A stretch of 64,000 nucleotides of DNA from Jiella pelagia (GTDB lineage Bacteria; Pseudomonadota; Alphaproteobacteria; Rhizobiales; Rhizobiaceae). This document shows positions 17,915-26,097 of the stretch, piece after piece. Under the pieces are notes generated by a model that was not told the DNA's origin, did not search any database, and was given only the letters and a program-made list of their open reading frames with translations. The stretch covers positions 379,501-443,500 of the forward strand of contig NZ_CP114029.1 of assembly GCF_026898155.1 (NCBI RefSeq), read 5' to 3'. The position numbers and the translations under genes are program-made. Every line of letters starts with the position of its first letter. Within the stretch, counting starts at the first letter, position 1.

Positions 17915-18036
17915 CCCGCGCAAGCGACATCTTCGCCCTCCTTCGATTCTCGCTCGCATGGCTGATGATCGGCGGGGCCCGCGTCCTCACCGCCGCGGCC
18001 GCCGTCGTGGCGCCGGAACTGAGGGGGCGGCCATGA
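17911..18036 (+). CDS. Small single-pass membrane protein of the element (41 residues)
   Basis: Starts at an ATG overlapping the preceding stop and ends in an ATGA overlap with the next gene, so the reading frame fits the operon exactly. The sequence contains one hydrophobic segment from ALLRFSLAWLMIGGARVL through AAAAVVA. Size and topology would fit a holin-like or inhibitory micropeptide, but there is no specific evidence. Confidence 0.5.
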   Translation: MTRASDIFALLRFSLAWLMIGGARVLTAAAAVVAPELRGRP

Positions 18037-18572
18037 CCGAAACCATGACCAGAACCGATCGCGAGACGCTGATCAAGATCGCCCGCCAGCGCGAGCGGGT
18101 GGCGAAATCTGAGGCCAAGGAGCGGGCGGCGCATCTGCTGTCCGACTTCGAAGCCCAGATGGATCGCCGCTACTCCTACGACGAGAACGCCGTCTGGGAG
18201 AAGGCGACGGAGGCAGTGAACGCGGTCGTCGCAGATGCCAAGAAGGCGATCGCTGAGGAGTGCCGGCGGCTCGGCATTCCGGCGGAGTTCGCGCCAGGCA
18301 TCACCGCCGGCTGGTACGGTCGGGGGCGAAACGCTTCGAAGAGCGAGCGTGTCGAGATGCGCCGGATCGCGCAGCGCCAGATCGACGCGGCCGAGAAGTC
18401 GGCGCGCACCGCGATCGAGCGGCGATCCGTCGAAATCCAGGAGCAGATCATGGTCTCGGGTCTCACCAGCGACGATGCCCGAAGCTTCTTGGAATCGATG
18501 CCGTCGGCCGACACGTTGATGCCCGCGCTGACGGTGGACGGGATCAAGGCGCTGATCGGAGGTGAGGCATGA
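18033..18572 (+). CDS. Hypothetical coiled-coil phage-element protein (179 residues)
   Basis: The start ATG overlaps the previous stop. It is highly charged and helical: LIKIARQRERVAKSEAKERAAHLLSDFEAQM near the N-terminus and long Lys/Glu/Arg helices through EMRRIAQRQIDAAEKSARTAIERR. It contains a conserved-looking GITAGWYGRGRNASKSER segment in the middle. No named family is assigned. Similar proteins occur in rhizobial prophage early regions in my general knowledge. Confidence 0.6.
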   Translation: MTETMTRTDRETLIKIARQRERVAKSEAKERAAHLLSDFEAQMDRRYSYDENAVWEKATEAVNAVVADAKKAIAEECRRLGIPAEFAPGITAGWYGRGRNASKSERVEMRRIAQRQIDAAEKSARTAIERRSVEIQEQIMVSGLTSDDARSFLESMPSADTLMPALTVDGIKALIGGEA

Positions 18573-18769
18573 GCACGGCACCCCTCGGCCCGACCGGCCT
18601 TGACCACGAAAGCAGCGCGGCCGTCGACGAGGCCGCCCGGTGGCTCGCCTTCGAAAAAACCCCGCCCCATCCTATCGTTCCGGCGCTTCGGCGCCGGTTC
18701 GGCTTGTCTCCGGTGGAGGCATGCACTGCGATCAGGGAAGCCGGCCTGATCAGAGCGAGGGCGGTATGA
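18569..18769 (+). CDS. Hypothetical small phage-element protein (66 residues)
   Basis: Overlaps both neighbours by 4 bp. The segment HPIVPALRRRFGLSPVEACTAIREAGLIRARAV looks like a small helix-turn-helix, as found in short phage regulators predicted to recognise DNA. No further domain. Function unknown. Confidence 0.6.
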   Translation: MSTAPLGPTGLDHESSAAVDEAARWLAFEKTPPHPIVPALRRRFGLSPVEACTAIREAGLIRARAV

Positions 18770-19582
18770 CAAAGGCCACCCTGAAGGTCGGCAAGTGCAT
18801 CCTCGCTGAGAAGCCGAAGCGGTATCGCACCGACAGCAAGCCATCGCTCGCGTTGATGCGAATTCGAGAGATCGAGAAGGTGATCCGGGAAAGGCATGGT
18901 CCTATCGTGCCCGACCCGGAAGACACAGACGATCGCGAGTTCTGCCTCGGCTATGTTCGGGCTGCCGCTCTCAGCCTCGCCGGGCAGGACATGAGCGATT
19001 GGTGCCGCCGCTGGGCCCCATGGGCTCGGCACTCGGAAATCGTCGCCATCGAGGCTCGTGAGCAAGGCGCGTCGTCAGATGATGTCGGCGGATGGCGTTG
19101 CAGGTCTCTTGCGGATCACGAACGACGAGCGCGGCCGTCTGAAGCTGAACACGATCGGCGCATGCGACATCGCGAAGGCTGATCGAATGAAGCTTGCCAG
19201 AGAACGGAAGCGGACCAAGGATCGCGAGGCGAAAAGCGGCGCGCGGCGGGCGCGCGGGGCTATGGATCGCGAGTCCTATGAGGGCCAGTCGACGGCGCGC
19301 CAGAAGCCATGGGAGGCGGAAGGCATGTCCCGAGCATCCTGGTACCGCCGCCGTGAGACAGGTGTGTCGCGAGTAGATATATATTCAAGTGGCGACACAC
19401 CTGTCTCAGGCCCCTCCAAAGCCGACAAGAATGCGTCCATCCCCTCTTTCTCGATGCCTACGATGCCTACCGCGGACGGCGCAGCCGGCCGTGATGGGTT
19501 TCGGGGACTGAGTCCCCGACGGAGGGTCCGGGAGGCGGAGCCTCATGGGACAGACGACGAGATTTCGGGAGAAGCGGCATGA
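18766..19582 (+). CDS. Hypothetical phage-element protein with C-terminal disordered region (one frame break)
   Basis: The frame breaks at 19051-19057 (GAGGCTC). Removing one base reads IVAIELVSKARRQMMSADGVAGLLRITNDERGRLKLNTIGA and gives a 271-residue protein. The joined middle (ADGVAGLLRITNDERGRLKLNTIGACDI), then RTKDREAKSGARRARG and GMSRASWYRRRETGVSR, is a combination recurrent in rhizobial prophages; the last part resembles a replication-associated HTH. The 3' third encodes a low-complexity tail and contains several perfect inverted repeats at DNA level (19354-19408, 19501-19519, 19532-19544). It overlaps the DUF6074 gene by 4 bp. Confidence 0.65.
19354..19408. repeat. 17-bp perfect inverted repeat inside a coding region
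   Basis: The arm TGAGACAGGTGTGTCGC (19354-19370) is repeated as its exact reverse complement at 19392-19408 around a 21-nt AT-rich centre (gagtagatatatattcaagtg). It is placed inside the 3' part of the upstream phage gene. Long arms and an AT-rich loop fit a cruciform, an operator or a replication-initiation site. Confidence 0.85.
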
Positions 19583-19887
19583 AAGGAGAACAGATGGATC
19601 TTCTGTCCTGGGAGCGGCCGACCGCAACCATCTATCAGTTCCCCGTCTCACGAGAGATCGGCCGCGTCCGGCAGGTCGCGCTCGCCCTTAACAGCCGGCA
19701 AGGCAAGCAGGCCGAGAAGTATTGGCGCACGGAGTGCAATCGGCTTTTCGGTCGGCTGCAAGCCCACCGCATGCCGGATGTCAGGATCCGCGAAGAGATC
19801 GAGTGCTTCGCAGCTGCTGTGCAGCGGGAGTTGCGCGGGATGTGCCAAGGAAGAGAACAAGAGCCGATCGGAGGCGACGCCGCGTGA
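19579..19887 (+). CDS. DUF6074 family phage protein
   Basis: A 102-residue protein with the DUF6074 pattern: QMDLLSWERPTATIYQFPVSREIGRVRQVALAL near the N-terminus, then QGKQAEKYWRTECNRLFGRLQAHRM. This family is widespread in prophages of Hyphomicrobiales and is of unknown function. The start ATG overlaps the previous stop; a second ATG (MDLLSW) with the better spaced AAAGGAG upstream at 19594 is an alternative start. Confidence 0.8.
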   Translation: MKGEQMDLLSWERPTATIYQFPVSREIGRVRQVALALNSRQGKQAEKYWRTECNRLFGRLQAHRMPDVRIREEIECFAAAVQRELRGMCQGREQEPIGGDAA

Positions 19888-20897
19888 CCATCCGGGCCTC
19901 GTCCAAATTGGACATCGCGAAGCTCGCGAAGGTGCGGGCCCTGATGACCGGCGGCAGCACGGAGGGCGAGCGATCCGCAGCACGCCAGCGCGCAGAAGCC
20001 ATGGCAGCGCGCGCCGGGATGACGATCGACGAGGCGTTGTCCAGTCTGGACACGGCGCCTAAGCCGCAAGCACCGAACATCTTCGCCGGCTTCGACGACT
20101 GGATGGAGGATCGCGAGCCGGGATGGAAGGCTGATCGCGCTCGCGAGCATGCAGAACGGCTTGCCAGAGACGCTGTGCGACGCGCTGCGGTGCTGGAGGA
20201 ATACGGCTCGGAGGCGGGGCTCTTTGCCTACACTGAGCGGGAGGCGCTCCTTCACGAGGCCATCGCGCCTTTGGTCACCAAGTGGCGCTACTGGACCGAT
20301 GGCGATGGCAAGCAGCATCGCTACGCCAAAATCATCGACGGCATGGATGGCGGAAGCTTCTGGAGCCTGAAGCACATCACCCCCTCAATTCGGGATGCAG
20401 TCAAAGGCGCCTATGCCTGGCCGTCCACATTGGACATGGCCTTGCGCGAGGTGAAGGCGTGGGATCGTCTTCGTTGGGATCGAGGCTTGTTCGCGGGCGG
20501 CGAGTGGAGCCATTACGCTGAAGTCGAGTGCCGCATCAGCCTCTTGGAACACGATCTCGGAGCAGGACGCCCGGCCGCATCATGGGATGATCTCCAGGCG
20601 CGCTTCGACTGGAAGCGCTACGAGGAAGAACGCCAGTGGATAGACCCGACCGAACGGGAGGATACGTTCCTCGATCGTCTCGAAGCCGATTTCGCCGCTC
20701 TCCGACAGCGGTATGAGGCCGGGCCGCAATCGGCACCCCGCACCACTGCCGAGAAGCGCGCCGCTGTCCTGTCCATGTTGGACAATCACCCGGATATGTC
20801 TGATCGGGAGATCGCCCGGCGCATCGGCGTCAGTCCGCAGACGGTGAACACATGGAGGAAGAAGCGCGGCAGCGCCGCGAAGGGGGACGGCACATGA
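19884..20897 (+). CDS. DUF2786-like N-domain plus C-terminal HTH protein
   Basis: A 337-residue protein that begins at a GTG overlapping the DUF6074 stop. The N-terminal KLAKVRALMTGGSTEGERSAARQRAEAMAARAGMTIDEA matches the DUF2786 pattern found in phage proteins. The middle is Trp-rich. The C-terminus (AVLSMLDNHPDMSDREIARRIGVSPQTVNTWRKKRG) is a clear helix-turn-helix of the HTH_29/sigma-70 r4-like type. It is likely a DNA-binding early or replication protein of the element. Confidence 0.75.
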   Translation: MTIRASSKLDIAKLAKVRALMTGGSTEGERSAARQRAEAMAARAGMTIDEALSSLDTAPKPQAPNIFAGFDDWMEDREPGWKADRAREHAERLARDAVRRAAVLEEYGSEAGLFAYTEREALLHEAIAPLVTKWRYWTDGDGKQHRYAKIIDGMDGGSFWSLKHITPSIRDAVKGAYAWPSTLDMALREVKAWDRLRWDRGLFAGGEWSHYAEVECRISLLEHDLGAGRPAASWDDLQARFDWKRYEEERQWIDPTEREDTFLDRLEADFAALRQRYEAGPQSAPRTTAEKRAAVLSMLDNHPDMSDREIARRIGVSPQTVNTWRKKRGSAAKGDGT

Positions 20898-20964
20898 CGC
20901 CGGTCTGGCGTCCCCCGGATTCGTCACATATCCTCGAGCCGTTCTGACTTTCGACGCCGGAGCT

Positions 20965-21414
20965 ATGCCCATGGACGTGAAAGAGTTCGTCGCCCGCACC
21001 CTCACCGAGATCATTGAAGGCGTGAAGGAGGCACAAGGCGGCGAGGACGGGATGCTCGTCAATGCCGCGGTCGGATCGCGTAAAGCGGAGAGCGGGCCCG
21101 GCGGCCACCTCTTCACCGGACAGTTCGGCTTTTTCACCCGAGTGGACTTCGATCTCGCCGTCACCGTTGAGGCGAAGGACAGCAGACAGGGCGAAGGCAA
21201 GCTTTCCATCGTCGGGATAGGGATCGGTGGCAAAGGCGGCCATGAGGATGCCGTGAAAAGCGTCAGCCGCATCGCCTTCAGCGTGCCGGTGCAATTGCCC
21301 GATGGCGACCAGAGCCGGAAGGAAGAACACCTGGCTGCGCAGCGTGTGCGAGGCGAACAAACCCGTAAACGGATCGAGGACTGGAAAGAGGATCACCAGC
21401 GAAGGCGGAATTGA
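20965..21414 (+). CDS. Trypco2-like (trypsin-co-occurring domain) protein
   Basis: A 149-residue protein. The opening MDVKEFVARTLTEIIEGVKEAQ resembles the Trypco2 domain, described as accompanying trypsin-like proteases in predicted conflict systems. The block FDLAVTVEAKDSRQGEGKLSIVGIGIGGKGG and then AVKSVSRIAFSVPVQLP forms the expected beta-rich core. The C-terminus is highly charged. No protease partner is visible nearby, so it is a solo version. Start could be either ATG at 20965 or 20971. The assignment rests on remembered motif similarity only. Confidence 0.5.
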   Translation: MPMDVKEFVARTLTEIIEGVKEAQGGEDGMLVNAAVGSRKAESGPGGHLFTGQFGFFTRVDFDLAVTVEAKDSRQGEGKLSIVGIGIGGKGGHEDAVKSVSRIAFSVPVQLPDGDQSRKEEHLAAQRVRGEQTRKRIEDWKEDHQRRRN

Positions 21415-21606
21415 GCGTAAGGCCGTGCGCACGCCGCCCCCGCCCCGCCCCATTTTTCCCAAGCCCGGCAAGCCCCCTGCCGTCTCGGCTGGAGCGTCAC
21501 CAGGCGTCGCACCGCATCGGCGGTATTCCGTCCGTGGGCACTTGCATTTCGACCCATTAACGCGCAAGTCTACGAAGGTAGACAAAAACGTTAAAGGCAT
21601 CCGAAG

Positions 21607-22284
21607 ATGGCCAACGGCAAGTTCGTCTCATACCTCCGGGTCTCGACAGAGCGGCAGGGACGGTCTGGGCTTGGCCTGGAAGCGCAGCGCAAGGCGGTTG
21701 CCGACTATCTCAACGGCGGGCGCTGGAGCCTCGTCCAGGAGTTCGTCGAGACCGAGAGCGGCGGGAAGGACGACCGGCCTCAGCTTGCCGCTGCCATGGC
21801 TCTCTGCCGGCTCCACAACGCGACGCTCGTCATTGCCAAGCTCGACCGTCTATCCCGCGATGCGGCCTTTCTCATCAGCCTTCAGAAGGGCAGCGTGAAG
21901 TTCGTCGCGGCAGACATGCCGGAGGCGAACGAGATGGTGGTCGGCATCATGGCCGTGGTTGCGCAGGCCGAGCGCAAGATGATCAGCCAACGCACCAAGG
22001 CGGCGCTACAGGCAGCCAAGGAACGCGGCCAGAAGCTCGGCGGCTTCCGTGGCAGCAAGATCACCGCCGAGGCGCGGGCGATCGGCCTGGAGGCCCGCAG
22101 GAGTCGTGCCAAGGATCGGGCCGCCGACCTGATGCCGGTGATCGAGGATCTTCGGAAGGAAGGCATCACCAGCCTCAACGGGCTTGCAAAGGCCCTGACG
22201 GCGCGCGGCATCCCGACGGCGAAAGGCGGCGCCGAATGGTCGGCAATGCAGGTGTCTCGCGTGCTGGAAGCAGTCCAGAACTGA
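21607..22284 (+). CDS. Serine recombinase (resolvase/invertase family)
   Basis: A 225-residue small serine recombinase. The N-terminus SYLRVSTERQGRSGLGLEAQRKAV carries the catalytic serine in the YxRVS motif. IAKLDRLSRDAAF contains the conserved Asp-Arg-xx-Arg block, and VAQAERKMISQRTKAAL the long E-helix. The C-terminal part ends in a DNA-binding HTH (LNGLAKALTARGIPTAKGGAEWSAMQVSRVL). It is the second recombinase of the element besides the tyrosine integrase. It could act in inversion, resolution of multimers, or as cargo. Confidence 0.92.
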   Translation: MANGKFVSYLRVSTERQGRSGLGLEAQRKAVADYLNGGRWSLVQEFVETESGGKDDRPQLAAAMALCRLHNATLVIAKLDRLSRDAAFLISLQKGSVKFVAADMPEANEMVVGIMAVVAQAERKMISQRTKAALQAAKERGQKLGGFRGSKITAEARAIGLEARRSRAKDRAADLMPVIEDLRKEGITSLNGLAKALTARGIPTAKGGAEWSAMQVSRVLEAVQN

Positions 22285-22285
22285 G

Positions 22286-22294
22286 TTATCCACA
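22286..22294 (+). promoter_or_regulatory. Perfect DnaA-box-type 9-mer TTATCCACA
   Basis: TTATCCACA lies at the end of the serine recombinase gene, within a 229-bp gene-poor gap before terminase that also has short direct repeats (TTTCCAGTTC / TTTCCAGTCC). One box alone cannot define an origin; it may occur by chance. Confidence 0.35.
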
Positions 22295-22513
22295 GGGTTT
22301 TGAATGCTGGCCTGTGACGGCTGGTAACGGCTGATCCTTTCCAGTTCTTTCCAGTCCATTCTCGTCCGAGTTCAGGCCCGCAGTGCCCGTTGAACAGGCC
22401 GCTAAACCGGAGCAACTCTCCGGTTATGAGCCTAGTTCGCCCGCCTCTTGCACCACACTCGCCCGTCGCTCGCTCCGCTGTTTCGAACGGAACGCGGCTA
22501 CTTACCGGCATCG

Positions 22514-22819
22514 ATGGCCGCAGCGCTCAGGCTCGGCGCTTCCGAGACCTCGCCAGGGCCTTCGCTGACGAGCCTCGGCGGCGAGGAAACCCTCAGCACT
22601 CCGCAGCGGGCCCTGGTGCGCCATGCCGCGGCCGTGGTGCTCGAAAGCGAGGGGATGCAAGCGGCGATCGTCCGGGGCGAGGCTGTGAACCACGAAGACC
22701 TCGTGAGGGTGAGCAACGTCCTCGCTCGTCTGATGCGCGATCTCGGCGTCAGGGGCACCGGCAAGCCGCCTGCGGCTCCCGATCTGAAGTCCTATCTCGG
22801 ATCGAGGCCTGCCGCATGA
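22514..22819 (+). CDS. Putative terminase small subunit
   Basis: A 101-residue protein directly upstream of the large terminase subunit with a 4-bp overlap, as in many phages. It is helical: TLSTPQRALVRHAAAVVLESEGMQAAIVRGEAV then HEDLVRVSNVLARLMRDLGV. The start ATG at 22514 is chosen; the frame is open further upstream. Assignment rests mainly on position, since small terminase subunits diverge strongly. Confidence 0.6.
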   Translation: MAAALRLGASETSPGPSLTSLGGEETLSTPQRALVRHAAAVVLESEGMQAAIVRGEAVNHEDLVRVSNVLARLMRDLGVRGTGKPPAAPDLKSYLGSRPAA

Positions 22820-24288
22820 CGCATCTTGTCACCATGCGCGACGCCCTTGCCGATCCGCACCTCCTCGGGAGTGTGATGCCGGGCGAGACATGGAAGGCTT
22901 GGCGTGCGCTCCTGATCGCCATCATGGGCGAACCGCTCGACGACGACGAGCGGGCGATCTTCAAGGCCCTCACGGGACGCGACAGGGAACCGCTGGAACT
23001 CGTCGAAGAGTTCTGGGCCGTCGTCGGCCGGCGTGGTGGTAAGACGCGGGCGGCCGCGGTGCTCGCCGTCTACTTCGGATCCTTCGTCGATCATTCGGAG
23101 AAGCTGGCACAAGGCGAGCGTGGCGTGATCCCCTTCATGGCGGCTTCGTCGCGCCAGGCGGCCGTCGCCTTCGGCTATGCGGTCGGCATCTTCGAGACCG
23201 TGCCGATGCTTTCCGGGCTGGTGATCAATCAGACGGCCGAGACCATCAGCCTGTCGACCGGTGTTGATCTCGAGGTGCGCCCGGCGAGCTATCGGACGGC
23301 GCGCGGCATCACTGCCGTCGCGGCGATCGGTGACGAGGCGGCGTTCTGGAGGTCGGACAACTCTGCCAATCCCGACACAGAGATCCTCAATGCGATCCGG
23401 CCGGCACTGGCGACGACAGGTGGCCCGCTGATCGTGATCTCGTCGCCCTATGCCAGGCGTGGCGAGGTCTATGCGACGTGGAAGCGGCACTTCGGGCCGA
23501 AGGGCGATCCGTTGATCCTCGTCGCTCAGGCGCCGTCGAAAACGTTGAACCCGTCCCTGCCTCAGAAGGTCATCGACCGGGCGATAGAGCGAGACGAGGC
23601 ATCGGCGCGGGCGGAATACCTCGCCGAGTTCCGGACCGACATCGAAGCCTTCGTCACCCGGGAGGTCGTCGAGGCGTGCGTGTCGCTCGGCGTCTATGAG
23701 CGGGCCCCGGTTGCGATGGTCCAGTACAAGGCATTCGTCGATCCCTCCGGCGGCAGCGCCGACAGCTTCACGCTCGCCATCGGGCACCTGGAGGGCACCG
23801 GCTTGAAGAAGACCGCGGTCCTCGACGCGGTGCGGGAGACCAAGCCGCCATTCAGCCCGGAGGCTGTCGTCGCCGATTATGCCGCACTCCTGAAGAGGTA
23901 CAGGGTTAGCACGATCGTCGGTGATCGCTATGCAGGCGAGTGGCCGCGGGAGGCCTTCCGGAATCACCACATCACCTATGAGGCTTCAGCAAGCCCGAAG
24001 TCGGATCTCTACCGGGATCTGCTGCCGTACCTGAACAGTGGCGAGGTCGACCTCCTGGAGAGCGAGCGCATCGTGTCGCAGCTCATCGGCCTGGAGCGGC
24101 GGACGTCGCGATCCGGTAAGGACTCGATCGACCACGGGCCCGGAGGCCATGACGACGTCGCCAATGCGGTCGCGGGCGTTCTGTCGACGCTGAAGACAAA
24201 AGCGAGCGGCTATACCCTCGACAACGTCGGCACCGACGAGGAGATCAGTCGAGCGTGGCGCCGGCTTCAGTACGGCGGCTGGTTCTGA
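22816..24288 (+). CDS. terL: Phage terminase large subunit
   Basis: A 490-residue packaging ATPase/nuclease. The ATPase domain has the Walker A variant VGRRGGKT near residue 72 and the Walker B AAIGDEAAF near residue 177. The RNase-H-like nuclease domain has the acidic blocks FVDPSGGSADSF, TIVGDRYAGEWPREAF and DHGPGGHDDVANAVAG. The last two supply the catalytic Asp residues expected of TerL. Start at 22816 overlaps the small subunit; the longer frame upstream is an artefact. The gene is intact. No portal gene follows, which is atypical. Confidence 0.92.
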   Translation: MTHLVTMRDALADPHLLGSVMPGETWKAWRALLIAIMGEPLDDDERAIFKALTGRDREPLELVEEFWAVVGRRGGKTRAAAVLAVYFGSFVDHSEKLAQGERGVIPFMAASSRQAAVAFGYAVGIFETVPMLSGLVINQTAETISLSTGVDLEVRPASYRTARGITAVAAIGDEAAFWRSDNSANPDTEILNAIRPALATTGGPLIVISSPYARRGEVYATWKRHFGPKGDPLILVAQAPSKTLNPSLPQKVIDRAIERDEASARAEYLAEFRTDIEAFVTREVVEACVSLGVYERAPVAMVQYKAFVDPSGGSADSFTLAIGHLEGTGLKKTAVLDAVRETKPPFSPEAVVADYAALLKRYRVSTIVGDRYAGEWPREAFRNHHITYEASASPKSDLYRDLLPYLNSGEVDLLESERIVSQLIGLERRTSRSGKDSIDHGPGGHDDVANAVAGVLSTLKTKASGYTLDNVGTDEEISRAWRRLQYGGWF

Positions 24289-24572
24289 TGGTTGCATCGT
24301 CGATTGTCCCGATCCTCAGCCGTCGCGACGAGATGGTCGACATCCGAGAAGCTGCCGATCATGCCGGGCGATCCGACAAGACGATCAAGGCATGGTGTAG
24401 GGATCACGGCATCGGCCACCGATGCGGGCCCGGCGGCTCCTATCGCGTCAATGCGATCGCGCTGGAGATGCTGATCCACGGCGACCTTGAGGCGCTGGAG
24501 TTGCTGCGGCGAGGTGACCGCACCGCCGAGCGGGTCCGCCTCTACTTCGATCACGTCGGCATCGCCGCCTGA
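24288..24572 (+). CDS. HTH_17-like small DNA-binding protein
   Basis: A 94-residue protein that starts at an ATG whose first base is the terminal A of the terL stop codon. The segment MVDIREAADHAGRSDKTIKAWCRDHGIGHRCGPGGSYRVNAIAL is a MerR/HTH_17-type domain with a beta-wing, and the tail is a helical amphipathic segment. It occupies the place where a portal gene would be expected. Its role is unknown; possibly regulatory. Confidence 0.65.
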   Translation: MVASSIVPILSRRDEMVDIREAADHAGRSDKTIKAWCRDHGIGHRCGPGGSYRVNAIALEMLIHGDLEALELLRRGDRTAERVRLYFDHVGIAA

Positions 24573-24666
24573 CATAGGCAAAGACCGGCAATCATAGGCA
24601 GTCTTCGCGTCTGCCGCTGCCCGCGCGTCTGCGGTCAAATGCTCCCATCATCCGAGGGAGCATTCC

Positions 24667-24894
24667 ATGTCCCAAACCATCGACACCCGCACCACGCCCG
24701 TCCCGCTGAAGCTCACCGGCTCGCGCGTCATGCCGGACTTTCGCTCTGCGCTTTTCGATGCTGCAAATCGGGCCGGCATCACCCCCAACGAGTTCGTCAT
24801 CACCGCGGCGGCGGAGAAGTTGGAGCGCTCCGGCGCATCCTTCCCCGGCGTCTTCCGCACCGGCGATCTCCAGACGAACAGCGAGGCAGCCTGA
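24667..24894 (+). CDS. Hypothetical small phage-element protein (75 residues)
   Basis: Starts with MSQTIDTRTTPVPLKLTGSRV after GGGAGCATTCC, a fair ribosome binding site. The core SRVMPDFRSALFDAANRAGITPNEFVITAAAEKLERSG resembles a ribbon-helix-helix protein (strand, then two helices with PNEFVITAAAE), so it could bind DNA. A single base separates its stop from the next ATG. No function assigned. Confidence 0.6.
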   Translation: MSQTIDTRTTPVPLKLTGSRVMPDFRSALFDAANRAGITPNEFVITAAAEKLERSGASFPGVFRTGDLQTNSEAA

Positions 24895-24895
24895 C

Positions 24896-25616
24896 ATGGC
24901 CGAGAAGCCGCTCAACGAACGAATCCGCGACGCGCTTTCGGCAAAGGATCCGGACGCCTGCCGCAATCTGATCGCAGAGGCCGAAGCCGCAGCCGGTGCG
25001 GCGAACGAGGAGCACGAGCGCTTGCGCCAGCGTGCCCTCGATCCGCTCGTTTCCGACGACGAGTTGGCAGCCGCCCGCAAGGCGATGGCCGATGCGCTCT
25101 TCGATCGCGAACGGTGGCAGAAGGCGGCCGAGTCTCGTCCGCGACAGCGTCGAGACCTTCCATAGCCAGGCCGAGGACGAGAAGACTCGCCAGCGCCTCG
25201 ATGATGCCCGCCAGCGGGTGACGGCCGCCGCCAAGCGGATCGAGGAGGAATATCGTCCCTTGGCGAACCAAGTCGGCGCCCTCCTCGGCGAGATGGCGGA
25301 TGCAAACCGCTGCCTCCGCCGAGCTGAAGCAGCGGCCATTGGCCGTGGCGTGCGGGACCGCGGAGTTTCCCAGGCCCATCGCGATCTCGTCGCAACGGCC
25401 CGCCTGCCAAGCCTCAAGTCTTCGGCGCCGATCTACGGCATGGGCCGGTCGATCGCGGCGGGCTTCGAACACCACCCCGAACACATCCCCAATGAGGGCG
25501 CGGGCAGCGACGCGCCTGGCAAGGCCGATGAGCGTCCGGCTGCGCCTGCCGGCGAGGATGGGCGCTCGCGTTCCACCTCGCCGGCCTCATGCCAATCGAA
25601 CAAGGAGGCCGCATAG
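24896..25616 (+). CDS. Coiled-coil protein, scaffold-like (one frame break)
   Basis: The frame breaks at 25130-25136 (GAGTCTC). Removing one base reads KAAELVRDSVETFHSQAEDEKTRQRLDDARQRV and gives a 239-residue, strongly helical protein rich in Ala, Glu and Arg. The position after terminase and before a DUF2213 protein, and the coiled-coil character, would fit a scaffold or minor head protein, but this is inference. The C-terminal 60 residues are Pro/Gly/Ser-rich and probably disordered. The next gene follows directly. Confidence 0.55.
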
Positions 25617-26096
25617 ATGGCTCAGAACTGCATCTGCACCGGCCCGGTGTGCTCCTGTGGCGCCCATGGCGTCGTGAAGGACGGCGCCGGCGTGCGCGTC
25701 ACCTCGGCGATGATGGACAACGCCACCGGGGGGATCTCGATCGCCGACCGGGCCGCCTCGTCGAAATACGACAATGTCCGAGGACTTGTCGCCTCAGGGA
25801 TGCCGGCGGAAATCTATTACGCGACGCTCGATGCCGGCGCCGAAGCGGCAAGGCACGTCCGGTCCGATCTCACGAAGGATCGGGAGGCAGCCCTCGCCAC
25901 CGGAGACCGCGGCGCGAGCCAGGCGCTCTATGAAAAGCGGATCTCCGATGCCTGGAAGCAGCCGGAAAGCCGGAAGGCTTCCGACGAGGCGATCGACGGG
26001 GCCTTCGCTCACCTTCGGCGCGACGCGGCGCCGACGACGGGCGGCAATGGCCAGGATGCTTACGAGAAGCGCATCGCCGACGCCTGGCGGTCCTGA
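25617..26096 (+). CDS. Hypothetical phage-element protein with Cys cluster and repeats (159 residues)
   Basis: The N-terminus MAQNCICTGPVCSCGAHG contains four cysteines in 11 positions, a possible metal-binding site. The C-terminal part carries a repeated motif: ALYEKRISDAWKQ and AYEKRIADAWRS, one near residue 108 and one at the very end. Charged helical repeats of this type occur in structural phage proteins. It starts immediately after the scaffold-like gene and ends 1 base before the DUF2213 start. Function unknown. Confidence 0.6.
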   Translation: MAQNCICTGPVCSCGAHGVVKDGAGVRVTSAMMDNATGGISIADRAASSKYDNVRGLVASGMPAEIYYATLDAGAEAARHVRSDLTKDREAALATGDRGASQALYEKRISDAWKQPESRKASDEAIDGAFAHLRRDAAPTTGGNGQDAYEKRIADAWRS

Positions 26097-26097
26097 C

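Noticed and set aside
22390..22815. Extended N-terminus of the large terminase subunit
   Set aside because: It overlaps the small-terminase candidate in another frame, and the ATG at 22816 overlaps that gene's stop by four bases, as is typical.
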